DNA from: Actinomycetota bacterium
Lineage (GTDB): Bacteria; Actinomycetota; Thermoleophilia; Gaiellales; Gaiellaceae
DNA: 5,676 bases
Assembly: GCA_013812465.1 (NCBI GenBank)
Contig: JACCTK010000110.1
Span: forward strand, 1 to 5,676
Reading direction: 5' to 3'
Below the pieces are notes generated by a model. The model saw only the letters and a list, made by a program, of their open reading frames with translations. It did not search any database and was not told the DNA's origin. Made by a program: the position numbers and the translations under genes. Each line of letters opens with the position of its first letter. The stretch's first letter is position 1. Below, piece after piece: positions 1 through 5,613 of this stretch.

Positions 1-800
1 TTCCCGACCGCGAAGAGATCGCCGAGAACGAGGTTGCCGTTGCGGATCGAGAACGCATAGCGGTCGAGCGAGCGCACCGGCGGGCCGGCCGTGCGGTTCC
101 CCTCGGCGTTGTACTGACCGCCATGGCACGGGCAGCCGAACGACTGCGCCAGCACCGGCCTGAGCTCGACGTTCTTGATCTTCGTGATCGAGTCCTCGTC
201 GATCGGCCCGTTCGGCTGGACAGGACAACCGAGGTGGACGCAACGGCTGTAGAGAATGGTGAAGCTGGGGTCGCCCGCTTCGCTCATCCCGTTGTTGCGG
301 ACGAACGCGGTCCGCCGTGAGACCTCACCCTGCTCCGGCTTCGACAGGTAGGTGGCAATCACGTACTCGCCCTCGGGAAAGTTCTCCATCGGACCGAGGT
401 CGACCTCCTCCTCGTCCACGTTCGTGAACGACGGAAGCACCATGAAGCCGAGAACGGGAAGCGTGAGAACGGCGCCCATGCCGGCCGAGAGACCGATCAG
501 AGACGCCTCGAGGAAGCGGGAGCGCGAGTACGCGGGCAGGGGCTCCTCGGGGCCATCGTCCTCCTGGATCGCCGCCGCCTCGCGCCTCTCGGGCGCGATC
601 GCAGGCACGTGACCGCGCACATCACGCGTGACGTCGAGCGCCCAGAGGATTCCGAAGACAACGGCGAGGATCGCGCCGATCGCGGCCACGACCCAGCTGA
701 TGACGAGACCGAGCAGGAGACAGGCCACCCCGATCGCGAAACCGATCGGCCAAAGGCTAGGCCCGGGAACGTGTGGGGTGTCGGGACTGTTAGTGCTCAA
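1..800 (-). CDS. qcrA: Rieske iron-sulfur subunit of cytochrome bc complex (partial, C-terminus off the left edge)
   Basis: Electron-transfer subunit of a menaquinol:cytochrome c reductase, carrying the [2Fe-2S] cluster on the outer face of the membrane; 266 residues are visible. Box 1 is CVHLGC (residues 187-192) and box 2 is CPCHGG (223-228). By family rule the cluster ligands are C187, H189, C223 and H226, and C192-C225 forms the disulfide. Three hydrophobic segments (about 16-34, 37-55 and 100-122) match the three-helix topology of actinobacterial QcrA. The segment YSRSRFLE just before helix 3 resembles a degenerate twin-arginine motif. The start is TTG, because an in-frame TAG lies immediately before it and no ATG or GTG occurs before the first helix. 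An AGG seven bases upstream could be the ribosome site. Box 2 has Gly where many homologues have Ser. QcrB and QcrC are not visible; the operon may continue leftward. Identification is firm; the start is less so. Confidence 0.93.
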   Translation of the reverse strand, partial: MSTNSPDTPHVPGPSLWPIGFAIGVACLLLGLVISWVVAAIGAILAVVFGILWALDVTRDVRGHVPAIAPERREAAAIQEDDGPEEPLPAYSRSRFLEASLIGLSAGMGAVLTLPVLGFMVLPSFTNVDEEEVDLGPMENFPEGEYVIATYLSKPEQGEVSRRTAFVRNNGMSEAGDPSFTILYSRCVHLGCPVQPNGPIDEDSITKIKNVELRPVLAQSFGCPCHGGQYNAEGNRTAGPPVRSLDRYAFSIRNGNLVLGDLFAVG

Positions 801-807
801 CTAGAGA

Positions 808-810
808 CCT
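808..810 (-). promoter_or_regulatory. Weak ribosome binding site for the Rieske gene
   Basis: AGG on the minus strand, seven bases before the TTG start codon at 798-800. It is short, but its spacing supports the TTG as the real start, and an in-frame TAG (801-803) leaves no room for an upstream one. Confidence 0.35.
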
Positions 811-817
811 AGTCTGA

Positions 818-847
818 ATTCAATCTCTCAGCCGCCGCCGCTGTCAA
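818..847 (-). promoter_or_regulatory. Candidate sigma-70-type promoter for the Rieske gene
   Basis: In the 73-base gap after the decarboxylase gene, the minus strand has a perfect TTGACA (842-847), an 18-base spacer, and TTGAAT (818-823; four of six matches to TATAAT). Transcription would begin about 10-12 bases before the possible ribosome site. This suggests the Rieske gene can be transcribed independently of the decarboxylase. It is inferred from sequence match only; the -10 lacks the usual A at position 2. Confidence 0.4.
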
Positions 848-873
848 CGACGTATCGCCTGACGCGTGGATTC

Positions 874-2343
874 TTACTGGTCGCGGCGGCGTGCGTCAGG
901 AGAGGCGATGCCGTACTCCGCCCAGCGGCTCGAAACCCGTTCCCGGATGTCGTCGGACATGACGATCTCCTCCGGCCAGACGCGGGCGTCCTCCTCCGGA
1001 AGCTTGTGCGTGGCGTCGATGCCGAGCTTCCCGCCGTAGAACTGCCGGCCGGGCGCATGATCCAGATGGTCGAGCGGGCCCTCGGAGATGAGCACGTCCC
1101 GTTTCGGATCCACGTTCGCGGTCACGCGGAAGAAGACGTCGGCGTAGTCATGCACGTTCACGTGCTCGTCCACGACGACGATCGACTTCGTCAGCGAGAG
1201 CATTCCGAGGCCCCAGAGCGCGTGCATCACCTTCTGCGCGTGGCCGGGGAAGGCTTTGCGGATCGAGACGATGACGCAGTTGTGGAACGCGCCCGCGACC
1301 GGGAGGTCGTAGTCGACGAGCTCGGGCAGCGTCATCTTGACCGCGGGCAGGAAGATCCGCTCGGTCGCCTTCCCGAGCCACGCGTCCTCGGCAGGTGGCT
1401 TGCCGACGACGATCGAGGAGTAGATGGCGTCGCGCCGCATCGTCATGGCGGAGATGCGGAAGATCGGGAACTCTTCGGCATGCGAGTAGTAGCCGGTGTG
1501 GTCACCGAAGGGGCCCTCGACTCCGACGTCGTGCTTCGAGACATGTCCTTCCAGGACGATCTCGGCGTTCGCGGGCACCTCGAGGTCGATCGTCTTGCAG
1601 CGCACGAGCTCGACCGGATCGCCGCGGAGGAAGCCCGCGAGCATGAGCTCGTCCAGGTGGTGTGGAAGCGGAGCGCTGGCGGAGTAGGTGGAGACGGGGT
1701 CGAGGCCGATCGCGACCGCGACCGGAATCCGCCCGTCCTCGGCTGCCAGCAGATCCGCCCGGCCGTCCTTGTGCATCTGCCAGTGCATGAAGGTCGAGCT
1801 CTTGTCGACGACCTGCATCCGATACATGCCGACGTTGCGTACTCCCGTCTGCGGGTCCTTCGTGATCACCGCCGGCAGGGTGATGAACGGCGCGGGATCG
1901 CCGGGCCAGCAGCGCTGGATCGGGAGAAGCCTGAGGTCGACGTCGTCCCCCCGGAGGACGATCTCCTGGCACGCGCCCTTGGAGACGGTCTTCGGCAGCG
2001 AGTCGGCGATCGACTTCAGCTTGAGCAGGCCCTTGACCTTCTCGACGATCCCCTGCGGAGGCTGCATGTCGAGCACGTCGCCGAGCTTGGCCGCGGCATC
2101 GTCGAGCTTCTCGACCCCGAGCGCGAGACACATGCGCCGCTCGCTGCCGAACTGGTTGATCAGCAGCGGGTGCCGCGAGCCCTTCGGATTCTCGAACAAG
2201 AGCGCCGGCCCGCCAGACTTGACAACACGGTCGACGATCTCGGTGATCTCGAGGTCCGGGTCGACCTCGGCGGAGATGCGCCGAAGCTCGCCCTCGCGCT
2301 CGAGGAGCGCGATCCAGTCGCGGAGATCTCGCGGCAATGACAA
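874..2343 (-). CDS. ubiD: UbiD-family prenylated-FMN-dependent decarboxylase (probable menaquinone biosynthesis)
   Basis: Cytosolic decarboxylase of the UbiD family, which uses prenylated FMN made by a UbiX partner to remove an aromatic-ring carboxylate during quinone synthesis. It is 489 residues with the chosen start, close to E. coli UbiD (497). The N-terminus (DLRDWIALLEREGELRRI) is the usual family opening. NVGMYR (170-175) supplies the conserved Asn and Arg. H191 and E232 are probable metal/cofactor ligands, and EGPFGDHTGYY (276-286) holds the acidic active-site pair E276/D281. GKLGIDATHK near the C-terminus also resembles true UbiD. The open frame extends to 2577, but the extra part is an Arg-rich out-of-frame reading of the upstream gene. 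I therefore chose TTG at 2343, eight bases after that gene's stop; TTG at 2337 is the alternative. There is no clear ribosome site, so translation may be coupled to the upstream gene. Actinobacteria make menaquinone, so a role in the futalosine route (UbiD-like decarboxylation of the prenylated naphthoate) is more likely than ubiquinone. Substrate is inferred. Confidence 0.9.
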   Translation of the reverse strand: MSLPRDLRDWIALLEREGELRRISAEVDPDLEITEIVDRVVKSGGPALLFENPKGSRHPLLINQFGSERRMCLALGVEKLDDAAAKLGDVLDMQPPQGIVEKVKGLLKLKSIADSLPKTVSKGACQEIVLRGDDVDLRLLPIQRCWPGDPAPFITLPAVITKDPQTGVRNVGMYRMQVVDKSSTFMHWQMHKDGRADLLAAEDGRIPVAVAIGLDPVSTYSASAPLPHHLDELMLAGFLRGDPVELVRCKTIDLEVPANAEIVLEGHVSKHDVGVEGPFGDHTGYYSHAEEFPIFRISAMTMRRDAIYSSIVVGKPPAEDAWLGKATERIFLPAVKMTLPELVDYDLPVAGAFHNCVIVSIRKAFPGHAQKVMHALWGLGMLSLTKSIVVVDEHVNVHDYADVFFRVTANVDPKRDVLISEGPLDHLDHAPGRQFYGGKLGIDATHKLPEEDARVWPEEIVMSDDIRERVSSRWAEYGIASPDARRRDQ

Positions 2344-2351
2344 GACACGAA

Positions 2352-3050
2352 TCAGTCTATGGACGCAAGGGCAAACTGAACCGCGTCTTCGAGGGGCATT
2401 GCCCTTCCGTCGGCGTTCGACCTGGCGTATCCCTGTTCCCCCAGCGCAACCCTCAGATCGCGGACGATCTCTAGGAACTCGGTCTCGCTGTCGAGGTCCT
2501 CGCCAACATGATCTCCGACCGCTTCCGCGACCCCCAGGAGCTTTGCCGCGCGCTCGTCCGCTCTGCCCTCTCTGCACGCGAAAGCAGCCAGCAAGAAGAA
2601 GCCGAACGCGAGCGACCTGAGATTCTGAACCTCGTGGGCGAGCACCAGGCCCTGCTTCACACTCTCCACGGCGTCGTGAGGGCGACCGATCTGATGGAAA
2701 CAGTCCGCAAGATTGAAACTCTCGACGGTCATGTCGTCGAACGCCCCCAGCTCGCGCGAGACAGCGAGAGCCTTCTCGAGAAGAGAGGCGGCGTGTGCGA
2801 AGTCCTCTTGTCGTATTGCCATGACCGCCAAGTTGTTGAGCACGACCCCAACGAGCCGCGTGTTATCCGCCTCCCTCGCCGCTGCGAGCGCCTCCTCGCC
2901 GCGGCGGCGAGCTTCGGCGTAGTCGCGGCCCTCGCCCGCCCGTATCCCGAGAAAGATGAGTGGCCATACCGCAGCGCGGACGTCGTTCAACTCGCGAGCA
3001 ATGGCGAGACTCTCCTCGGCGCAGGTCTTGAGGGTGTCCTGATCACCGCG
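2352..3050 (-). CDS. TPR-repeat C-terminal part of the cyclase/ATPase regulator (frameshifted fragment)
   Basis: About 231 residues of helical tetratricopeptide-like repeats, the usual C-terminal part of the cyclase-ATPase regulators whose N-terminal part lies just upstream in another frame. Helix pairs with TPR-type spacing are visible, for example around RDYAEARRRGEEALAAAR, DFAHAASLLEKALAVSREL and GRPHDAVESVKQGLVLA. The C-terminus (LGEQGYARSNADGRAMPLEDAVQFAL) is typical of actinobacterial members, so the end is intact; there is no LuxR-type helix-turn-helix. The open frame continues back to 3239, but above about 3050 it is Arg-rich and unlike protein, while the other frame codes well there. 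No convincing start of its own is visible. It is most likely part of one gene of about 829 residues, split by a real or sequencing-derived one-base deletion. The stop is eight bases before the decarboxylase start. Confidence 0.75.
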   Translation of the reverse strand, partial: RGDQDTLKTCAEESLAIARELNDVRAAVWPLIFLGIRAGEGRDYAEARRRGEEALAAAREADNTRLVGVVLNNLAVMAIRQEDFAHAASLLEKALAVSRELGAFDDMTVESFNLADCFHQIGRPHDAVESVKQGLVLAHEVQNLRSLAFGFFLLAAFACREGRADERAAKLLGVAEAVGDHVGEDLDSETEFLEIVRDLRVALGEQGYARSNADGRAMPLEDAVQFALASID

Positions 3051-4840
3051 CTGTGGGCGAACATCGCACCAGCGGCTAGTACCTTCGCTCTGCGCTCGGT
3101 TCGCTCTCCTTCGCTGTGGGCGAGCGCTGCCCTTACCCACCGCGAGCCTTCGTCGGCATTGCCTCTGCCCCACCAGAATGGCCACGGCCGACCTATGAGC
3201 TCGAGCTCGAACTCCGTGTGACCTCCAGCGCGAGCCCACCCGAGCGCCTCGCGAAAGTTGTCCTGCTCTAAAGAAAAGCTGGTGCTCAACTGGCGATCGC
3301 CGTCACCGGTGGCCTCGATCCGTGAGGCGAGCTGCAATACGAAATCAGCATGTCGCCGGCTCAACTCTTCGTGCTCGCAGGCAACGTCGAGCCGCTCGAC
3401 TGCGTACTCGCGAATCGTCTCCAGCATCCAATAGCGCTCATTCGTGAAGCGCAACAGACTCTTCTCGACCAGCGACTGGAGGGTGTCGAGATCGGCACCG
3501 GCGACCTCCTCGGCGGCCGCGAGCGTGCAACCGCCGGCGAAGACGGAGAGGCGCGCGAAGAGCTGTTGCTCCTCGGATGAGAGAAGGTCGTAGCTCCACC
3601 CGATAGTCGCGCGAAGCGTTTGCTGGCGGGGATCCGAGTCGCGACCACCTTTCAGCAAGTCGAGGCGGAAGGAGAAGCGCTCCAGGATCTGCACGGGAGA
3701 GAGCGCCTTGACGCGAGCGGCGGCAAGCTCGACCGCGAGCGGCAGGTTGTCGAGCCGCGCGCAGAGCTCGCCGATCTCCTCGCTCGGCTCGAGTTGCGAG
3801 CGCTCGCAGAAGAGAGAGACGGCCTCGGGCTCGGCGAGCGGCTGCACCGCGTACTCGACCTCGCCCTGCACCCGCAGGAGCTCGCGGCTTGTGACAAGGA
3901 CGGCGAGGTTGGGACAGGCCGAGAGGAGCGCGGAGAGCGCGGGCGCGGACTCGATTACCTGCTCCAGGTTGTCGAGCAGGAGCAGCATCTCCCGCTCTGC
4001 GATGTGCTCGGCCAGTCCGTCCGTGGCGCCCAGCGTCTGCGCGATCGTCTCGGCGACGAGAGCGGGATCTCGGAGCGACGCCAGTCCGACCCAGAAGACC
4101 CCCGCCTTGTACTCGGGGACGAGGCTCGATGCAGCTTCGAGCGCGAGCCGGGTCTTTCCCGAGCCACCTGGACCGGTAAGGGTAACGAGCCTCGCCCCTT
4201 CTCCGATTCGGGAGAGCACCTCGGCGAGCTCTGACGCACGGCCGACGAATGAGCTCGCAGGACGCGGTAGATTCGTGTTCGAGATCGTCTTCAGCGGCGG
4301 GAAGGACCGATCCCCGAGCTGGAAGATCGGGACCGCTGCCTCGATGTCCTTGAGCCGATGCTCACCCAGATCGAGCAGGGAGACGCCTTGTGGCAGCGGG
4401 GGAACACCTTGTGACACTGTGTCACTTGGCTCGAGAAGCGCCCGAGTTGGAGCGGAAACGAGGACTTGTCCTCCATGGCCTGAGGCAGCGACTCGCGCGC
4501 CGAAGTGGACGTCATCGCCGACGTAGCCCTCCTCCGTGACCAGCGGAGTCCCCGTGTGCAGGCCGATTCGCGCCTGGATTGGGCCGGATGCGAGCGCCTC
4601 GGTCATCTCGCCAGCCGCCGCGAGCGCGCCCGGCGCAGTCGGAAAGGCGATGAAGAAGGCATCACCCTGCGTGTCCACCTCGACCCCGCTATGCCGCGCG
4701 CACGCCTCGCGAATCAGCCGCCGGTGCTCGGCGAGCGCAGCCGCGTAGCCCTCCGCGCCGAGCTCGTGCAACAGCTTGGTCGAGCCCTCGACGTCGGTGA
4801 AGAGAAAGGTGACGGTTCCAGCCGGAAGATCCGTGCGCAC
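2987..4840 (-). CDS. Class III nucleotide cyclase domain fused to NB-ARC/AAA-type ATPase (N-terminal part of frameshifted regulator)
   Basis: Signal-transduction protein of the actinobacterial cyclase-ATPase-TPR type. Residues about 8-175 are a class III adenylate/guanylate cyclase domain: TFLFTDVEGST with metal Asp D16, and TQGDAFF with the second metal Asp D60. The usual purine-selecting Lys is Asp (D56), its partner position is Gly (G105), and the transition-state Asn is His (H112), though R116 remains. Activity and nucleotide are therefore uncertain. Residues 198 to about 480 are the ATPase: FVGR, P-loop GPGGSGKT (223-230), Walker B MLLLLDN (285-291), VTSRE (316-320), and NLPLA (365-369). 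A winged-helix-like region (WSYDLLSSEEQQLF, MLETIREYAVERL) follows. Coding sense stops near S597; the last 20 residues are out of frame before a premature stop, and the TPR part continues in another frame. The GTG start is chosen because an in-frame TAG lies at 4859-4861 and homologues begin a few residues before TVTFLFTD. There is no ribosome site; the transcript may be leaderless. Confidence 0.88.
   Translation of the reverse strand: MRTDLPAGTVTFLFTDVEGSTKLLHELGAEGYAAALAEHRRLIREACARHSGVEVDTQGDAFFIAFPTAPGALAAAGEMTEALASGPIQARIGLHTGTPLVTEEGYVGDDVHFGARVAASGHGGQVLVSAPTRALLEPSDTVSQGVPPLPQGVSLLDLGEHRLKDIEAAVPIFQLGDRSFPPLKTISNTNLPRPASSFVGRASELAEVLSRIGEGARLVTLTGPGGSGKTRLALEAASSLVPEYKAGVFWVGLASLRDPALVAETIAQTLGATDGLAEHIAEREMLLLLDNLEQVIESAPALSALLSACPNLAVLVTSRELLRVQGEVEYAVQPLAEPEAVSLFCERSQLEPSEEIGELCARLDNLPLAVELAAARVKALSPVQILERFSFRLDLLKGGRDSDPRQQTLRATIGWSYDLLSSEEQQLFARLSVFAGGCTLAAAEEVAGADLDTLQSLVEKSLLRFTNERYWMLETIREYAVERLDVACEHEELSRRHADFVLQLASRIEATGDGDRQLSTSFSLEQDNFREALGWARAGGHTEFELELIGRPWPFWWGRGNADEGSRWVRAALAHSEGERTERRAKVLAAGAMFAHSAVIRTPSRPAPRRVSPLLAS
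3045..3052 (-). other. Frameshift junction inside the cyclase/ATPase/TPR gene
   Basis: On the minus strand the reading MFAHS ends in one frame and GDQDTLK begins in the frame reached by adding one base, at AGCGCGGTGAT. Both sides read as good protein up to this point and as Arg/Pro-rich nonsense beyond it. Restoring a single base (for instance a C, giving Ala-Gly) yields one continuous product of about 829 residues. No heptameric slippery site or run of identical bases is present, so programmed slippage is unlikely. Confidence 0.8.
4411..4425. repeat. Perfect 7-base inverted repeat with one-base centre, inside the cyclase gene
   Basis: GTGACAC-T-GTGTCAC lies in the coding sequence for a linker after the cyclase core (residues about 139-144, SDTVSQ). 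It resembles a CRP-family site (GTGA...TCAC), but the spacing is seven bases rather than six, so I do not call it one. A 15-base repeat of this quality has a fair chance of arising at random in a window of this size. Confidence 0.4.
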
Positions 4841-4852
4841 AACCAGAACGTA
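4841..4852 (-). promoter_or_regulatory. Candidate leaderless promoter (-10 hexamer) for the cyclase/ATPase gene
   Basis: The minus strand reads TACGTT (4847-4852), then six bases, then the GTG start at 4840. TANNNT placed six to seven bases before a start codon is the known layout for leaderless transcripts, common in actinobacteria, and it fits the absence of a ribosome site. I see no -35 box. Confidence 0.4.
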
Positions 4853-4890
4853 TCGCGGCTACAAGCCAAACCCGCGATCATGAATATGTG

Positions 4891-4902
4891 TATGCTATGA
4901 GC
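4891..4902 (+). promoter_or_regulatory. Candidate leaderless promoter (-10 hexamer) for the antitoxin-toxin operon
   Basis: TATGCT (4891-4896) is followed by exactly six bases and then ATG at 4903, again the TANNNT leaderless layout. The surrounding stretch is visibly more AT-rich than the rest of the window. No Shine-Dalgarno sequence precedes any of the candidate starts (GTG 4888, ATG 4897, ATG 4903), and no -35 box is evident. Confidence 0.4.
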
Positions 4903-4909
4903 ATGCTCA
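4898..4909. promoter_or_regulatory. 12-base perfect palindrome at the antitoxin start, candidate operator
   Basis: TGAGCATGCTCA equals its own reverse complement and spans the ATG at 4903, directly after the candidate -10 hexamer. Ribbon-helix-helix antitoxins usually bind palindromes at their own promoter and repress the operon with the toxin as co-repressor, so this is the natural operator candidate. About one such palindrome is expected by chance in a window of this length, so position is the main argument. Confidence 0.4.
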
Positions 4910-5160
4910 AGGAAAGGCTCCAGATCCTCGTGACGGCTGAGCAGCGCCAACGACTCGAAGCGGAAGCCAGGCGACGCGGGTCGTCGGTGGCGACGGTAGT
5001 GCGTGAGGCGATCGACGCTTCGCTCGGGGGACCAACGCGCGACGAGCGTCGTGCAGCGGTCGAGGCGATCAAGGCGATGAGAGGGCAGTACCTCTCACCG
5101 GAGGAGATCGAAGCGGTGATCGACGAGGAACGCGAGCAGATCTTGCACGCCGACGCGTGA
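4903..5160 (+). CDS. vapB: Ribbon-helix-helix (CopG/Arc-like) antitoxin, VapB type
   Basis: Small DNA-binding antitoxin of 85 residues that should neutralise the PIN toxin encoded next and repress their shared promoter. The N-terminal part shows a ribbon-helix-helix layout: a strand (RLQILVT, residues 5-11), helix 1 (AEQRQRLEAEARRRG, 12-26), a short turn, and helix 2 (SVATVVREAIDA, 28-39). The C-terminal part is acidic (SPEEIEAVIDEEREQ), as is usual for the region that wraps around a VapC toxin. I chose ATG at 4903 because a TANNNT hexamer lies six bases before it and the strand then starts four residues in. ATG at 4897 and GTG at 4888 are in the same frame and possible. The stop codon overlaps the toxin start by four bases (GTGA), implying coupled translation. 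Divergent from the cyclase gene. The RHH class is clear; exact partner specificity is inferred from context. Confidence 0.85.
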   Translation: MLKERLQILVTAEQRQRLEAEARRRGSSVATVVREAIDASLGGPTRDERRAAVEAIKAMRGQYLSPEEIEAVIDEEREQILHADA

Positions 5161-5588
5161 CGGCGACGTTCTTCGTCGACGCCAACGTCGTCGTCTACAC
5201 AGCCACCGTGGGTCGGTACCACGAATCCTGCAGCACGCTGCTCGACGCGATCGCGGACGGGAAGGCGGAAGGACGCATGTCCACGGCGGTGCTCGAAGAG
5301 ATCTGGCACCTCGAGTTGTCCGGTAAGGCCGGCCTCCTCGCCGGTCTTGCGGCGAGCGCCTACGCGGCGTTCACGCCGTTGCTGCCGGTCACGGACGAGA
5401 CGGTCGAGCTCGCGCTCTGTCTCGATGCCCGCCCACTCGGCGCGAATGACCGCATCCACCTCGCCACGTGCCGGCAGCACTCGATCGACACCATCGTCAC
5501 CGCGGACGTCGACTTCAATGGGGTGCCCGGCATTCACCGCGTCGACCCTCTCGATCGGCGAGCCCTGTCGGAGCTTCTCGGAAGCTGA
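5157..5588 (+). CDS. vapC: PIN-domain ribonuclease toxin, VapC type
   Basis: Probable metal-dependent endoribonuclease toxin of a type II toxin-antitoxin pair, 143 residues, the normal size for VapC. The PIN acidic residues can be placed: D8 in FFVDANV, E47 or E48 in STAVLEEIW, D98 in ANDRIHLA, and D117 in TADVDF, near the C-terminal end of the fold. Family members cut tRNA, rRNA or mRNA using a metal held by these residues; the target here cannot be read from sequence. The GTG start lies in the antitoxin stop (GTGA overlap), with no strong ribosome site, so toxin synthesis probably depends on translation of the antitoxin. No truncation or missing catalytic residue is seen. It could also be a chromosomal PIN protein with a housekeeping role, but the overlapping RHH gene argues for toxin-antitoxin. 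Confidence 0.9.
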   Translation: MTATFFVDANVVVYTATVGRYHESCSTLLDAIADGKAEGRMSTAVLEEIWHLELSGKAGLLAGLAASAYAAFTPLLPVTDETVELALCLDARPLGANDRIHLATCRQHSIDTIVTADVDFNGVPGIHRVDPLDRRALSELLGS

Positions 5589-5613
5589 ACGCGAAGCTCG
5601 ACGCGGTAACCGA

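Noticed and set aside
1006..2340. Long plus-strand open frame (444 residues) opposite the decarboxylase gene
   Set aside because: Asp/Arg/Val/His-rich composition with no recognisable domain; it mirrors the codon pattern of the well-identified UbiD gene on the other strand, as expected at high GC.
2344..2577. N-terminal extension of the decarboxylase open frame
   Set aside because: Arg/Gly-rich, unlike any UbiD N-terminus, and fully overlapping the TPR coding region in another frame.
3040..3060. Programmed -1 ribosomal frameshift
   Set aside because: The junction has no slippery heptamer or homopolymer, and I see no obvious downstream stem or upstream stimulatory sequence.
3197..3208. 12-base palindrome GAGCTCGAGCTC
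   Set aside because: It is simple alternating Glu-Leu coding inside the ATPase region and has no regulatory position.
2508..3221. Plus-strand open frame opposite the TPR region
   Set aside because: No domain or start signal; the minus strand here encodes clear TPR helices.
3708..4526. Ser/Arg-rich plus-strand open frame opposite the ATPase
   Set aside because: Low-complexity shadow of the P-loop ATPase gene.
4878..5537. Minus-strand open frame (219 residues) opposite the toxin-antitoxin pair
   Set aside because: Arg/Asp-rich composition and no domain; the plus strand has complete RHH and PIN signatures with a GTGA overlap.
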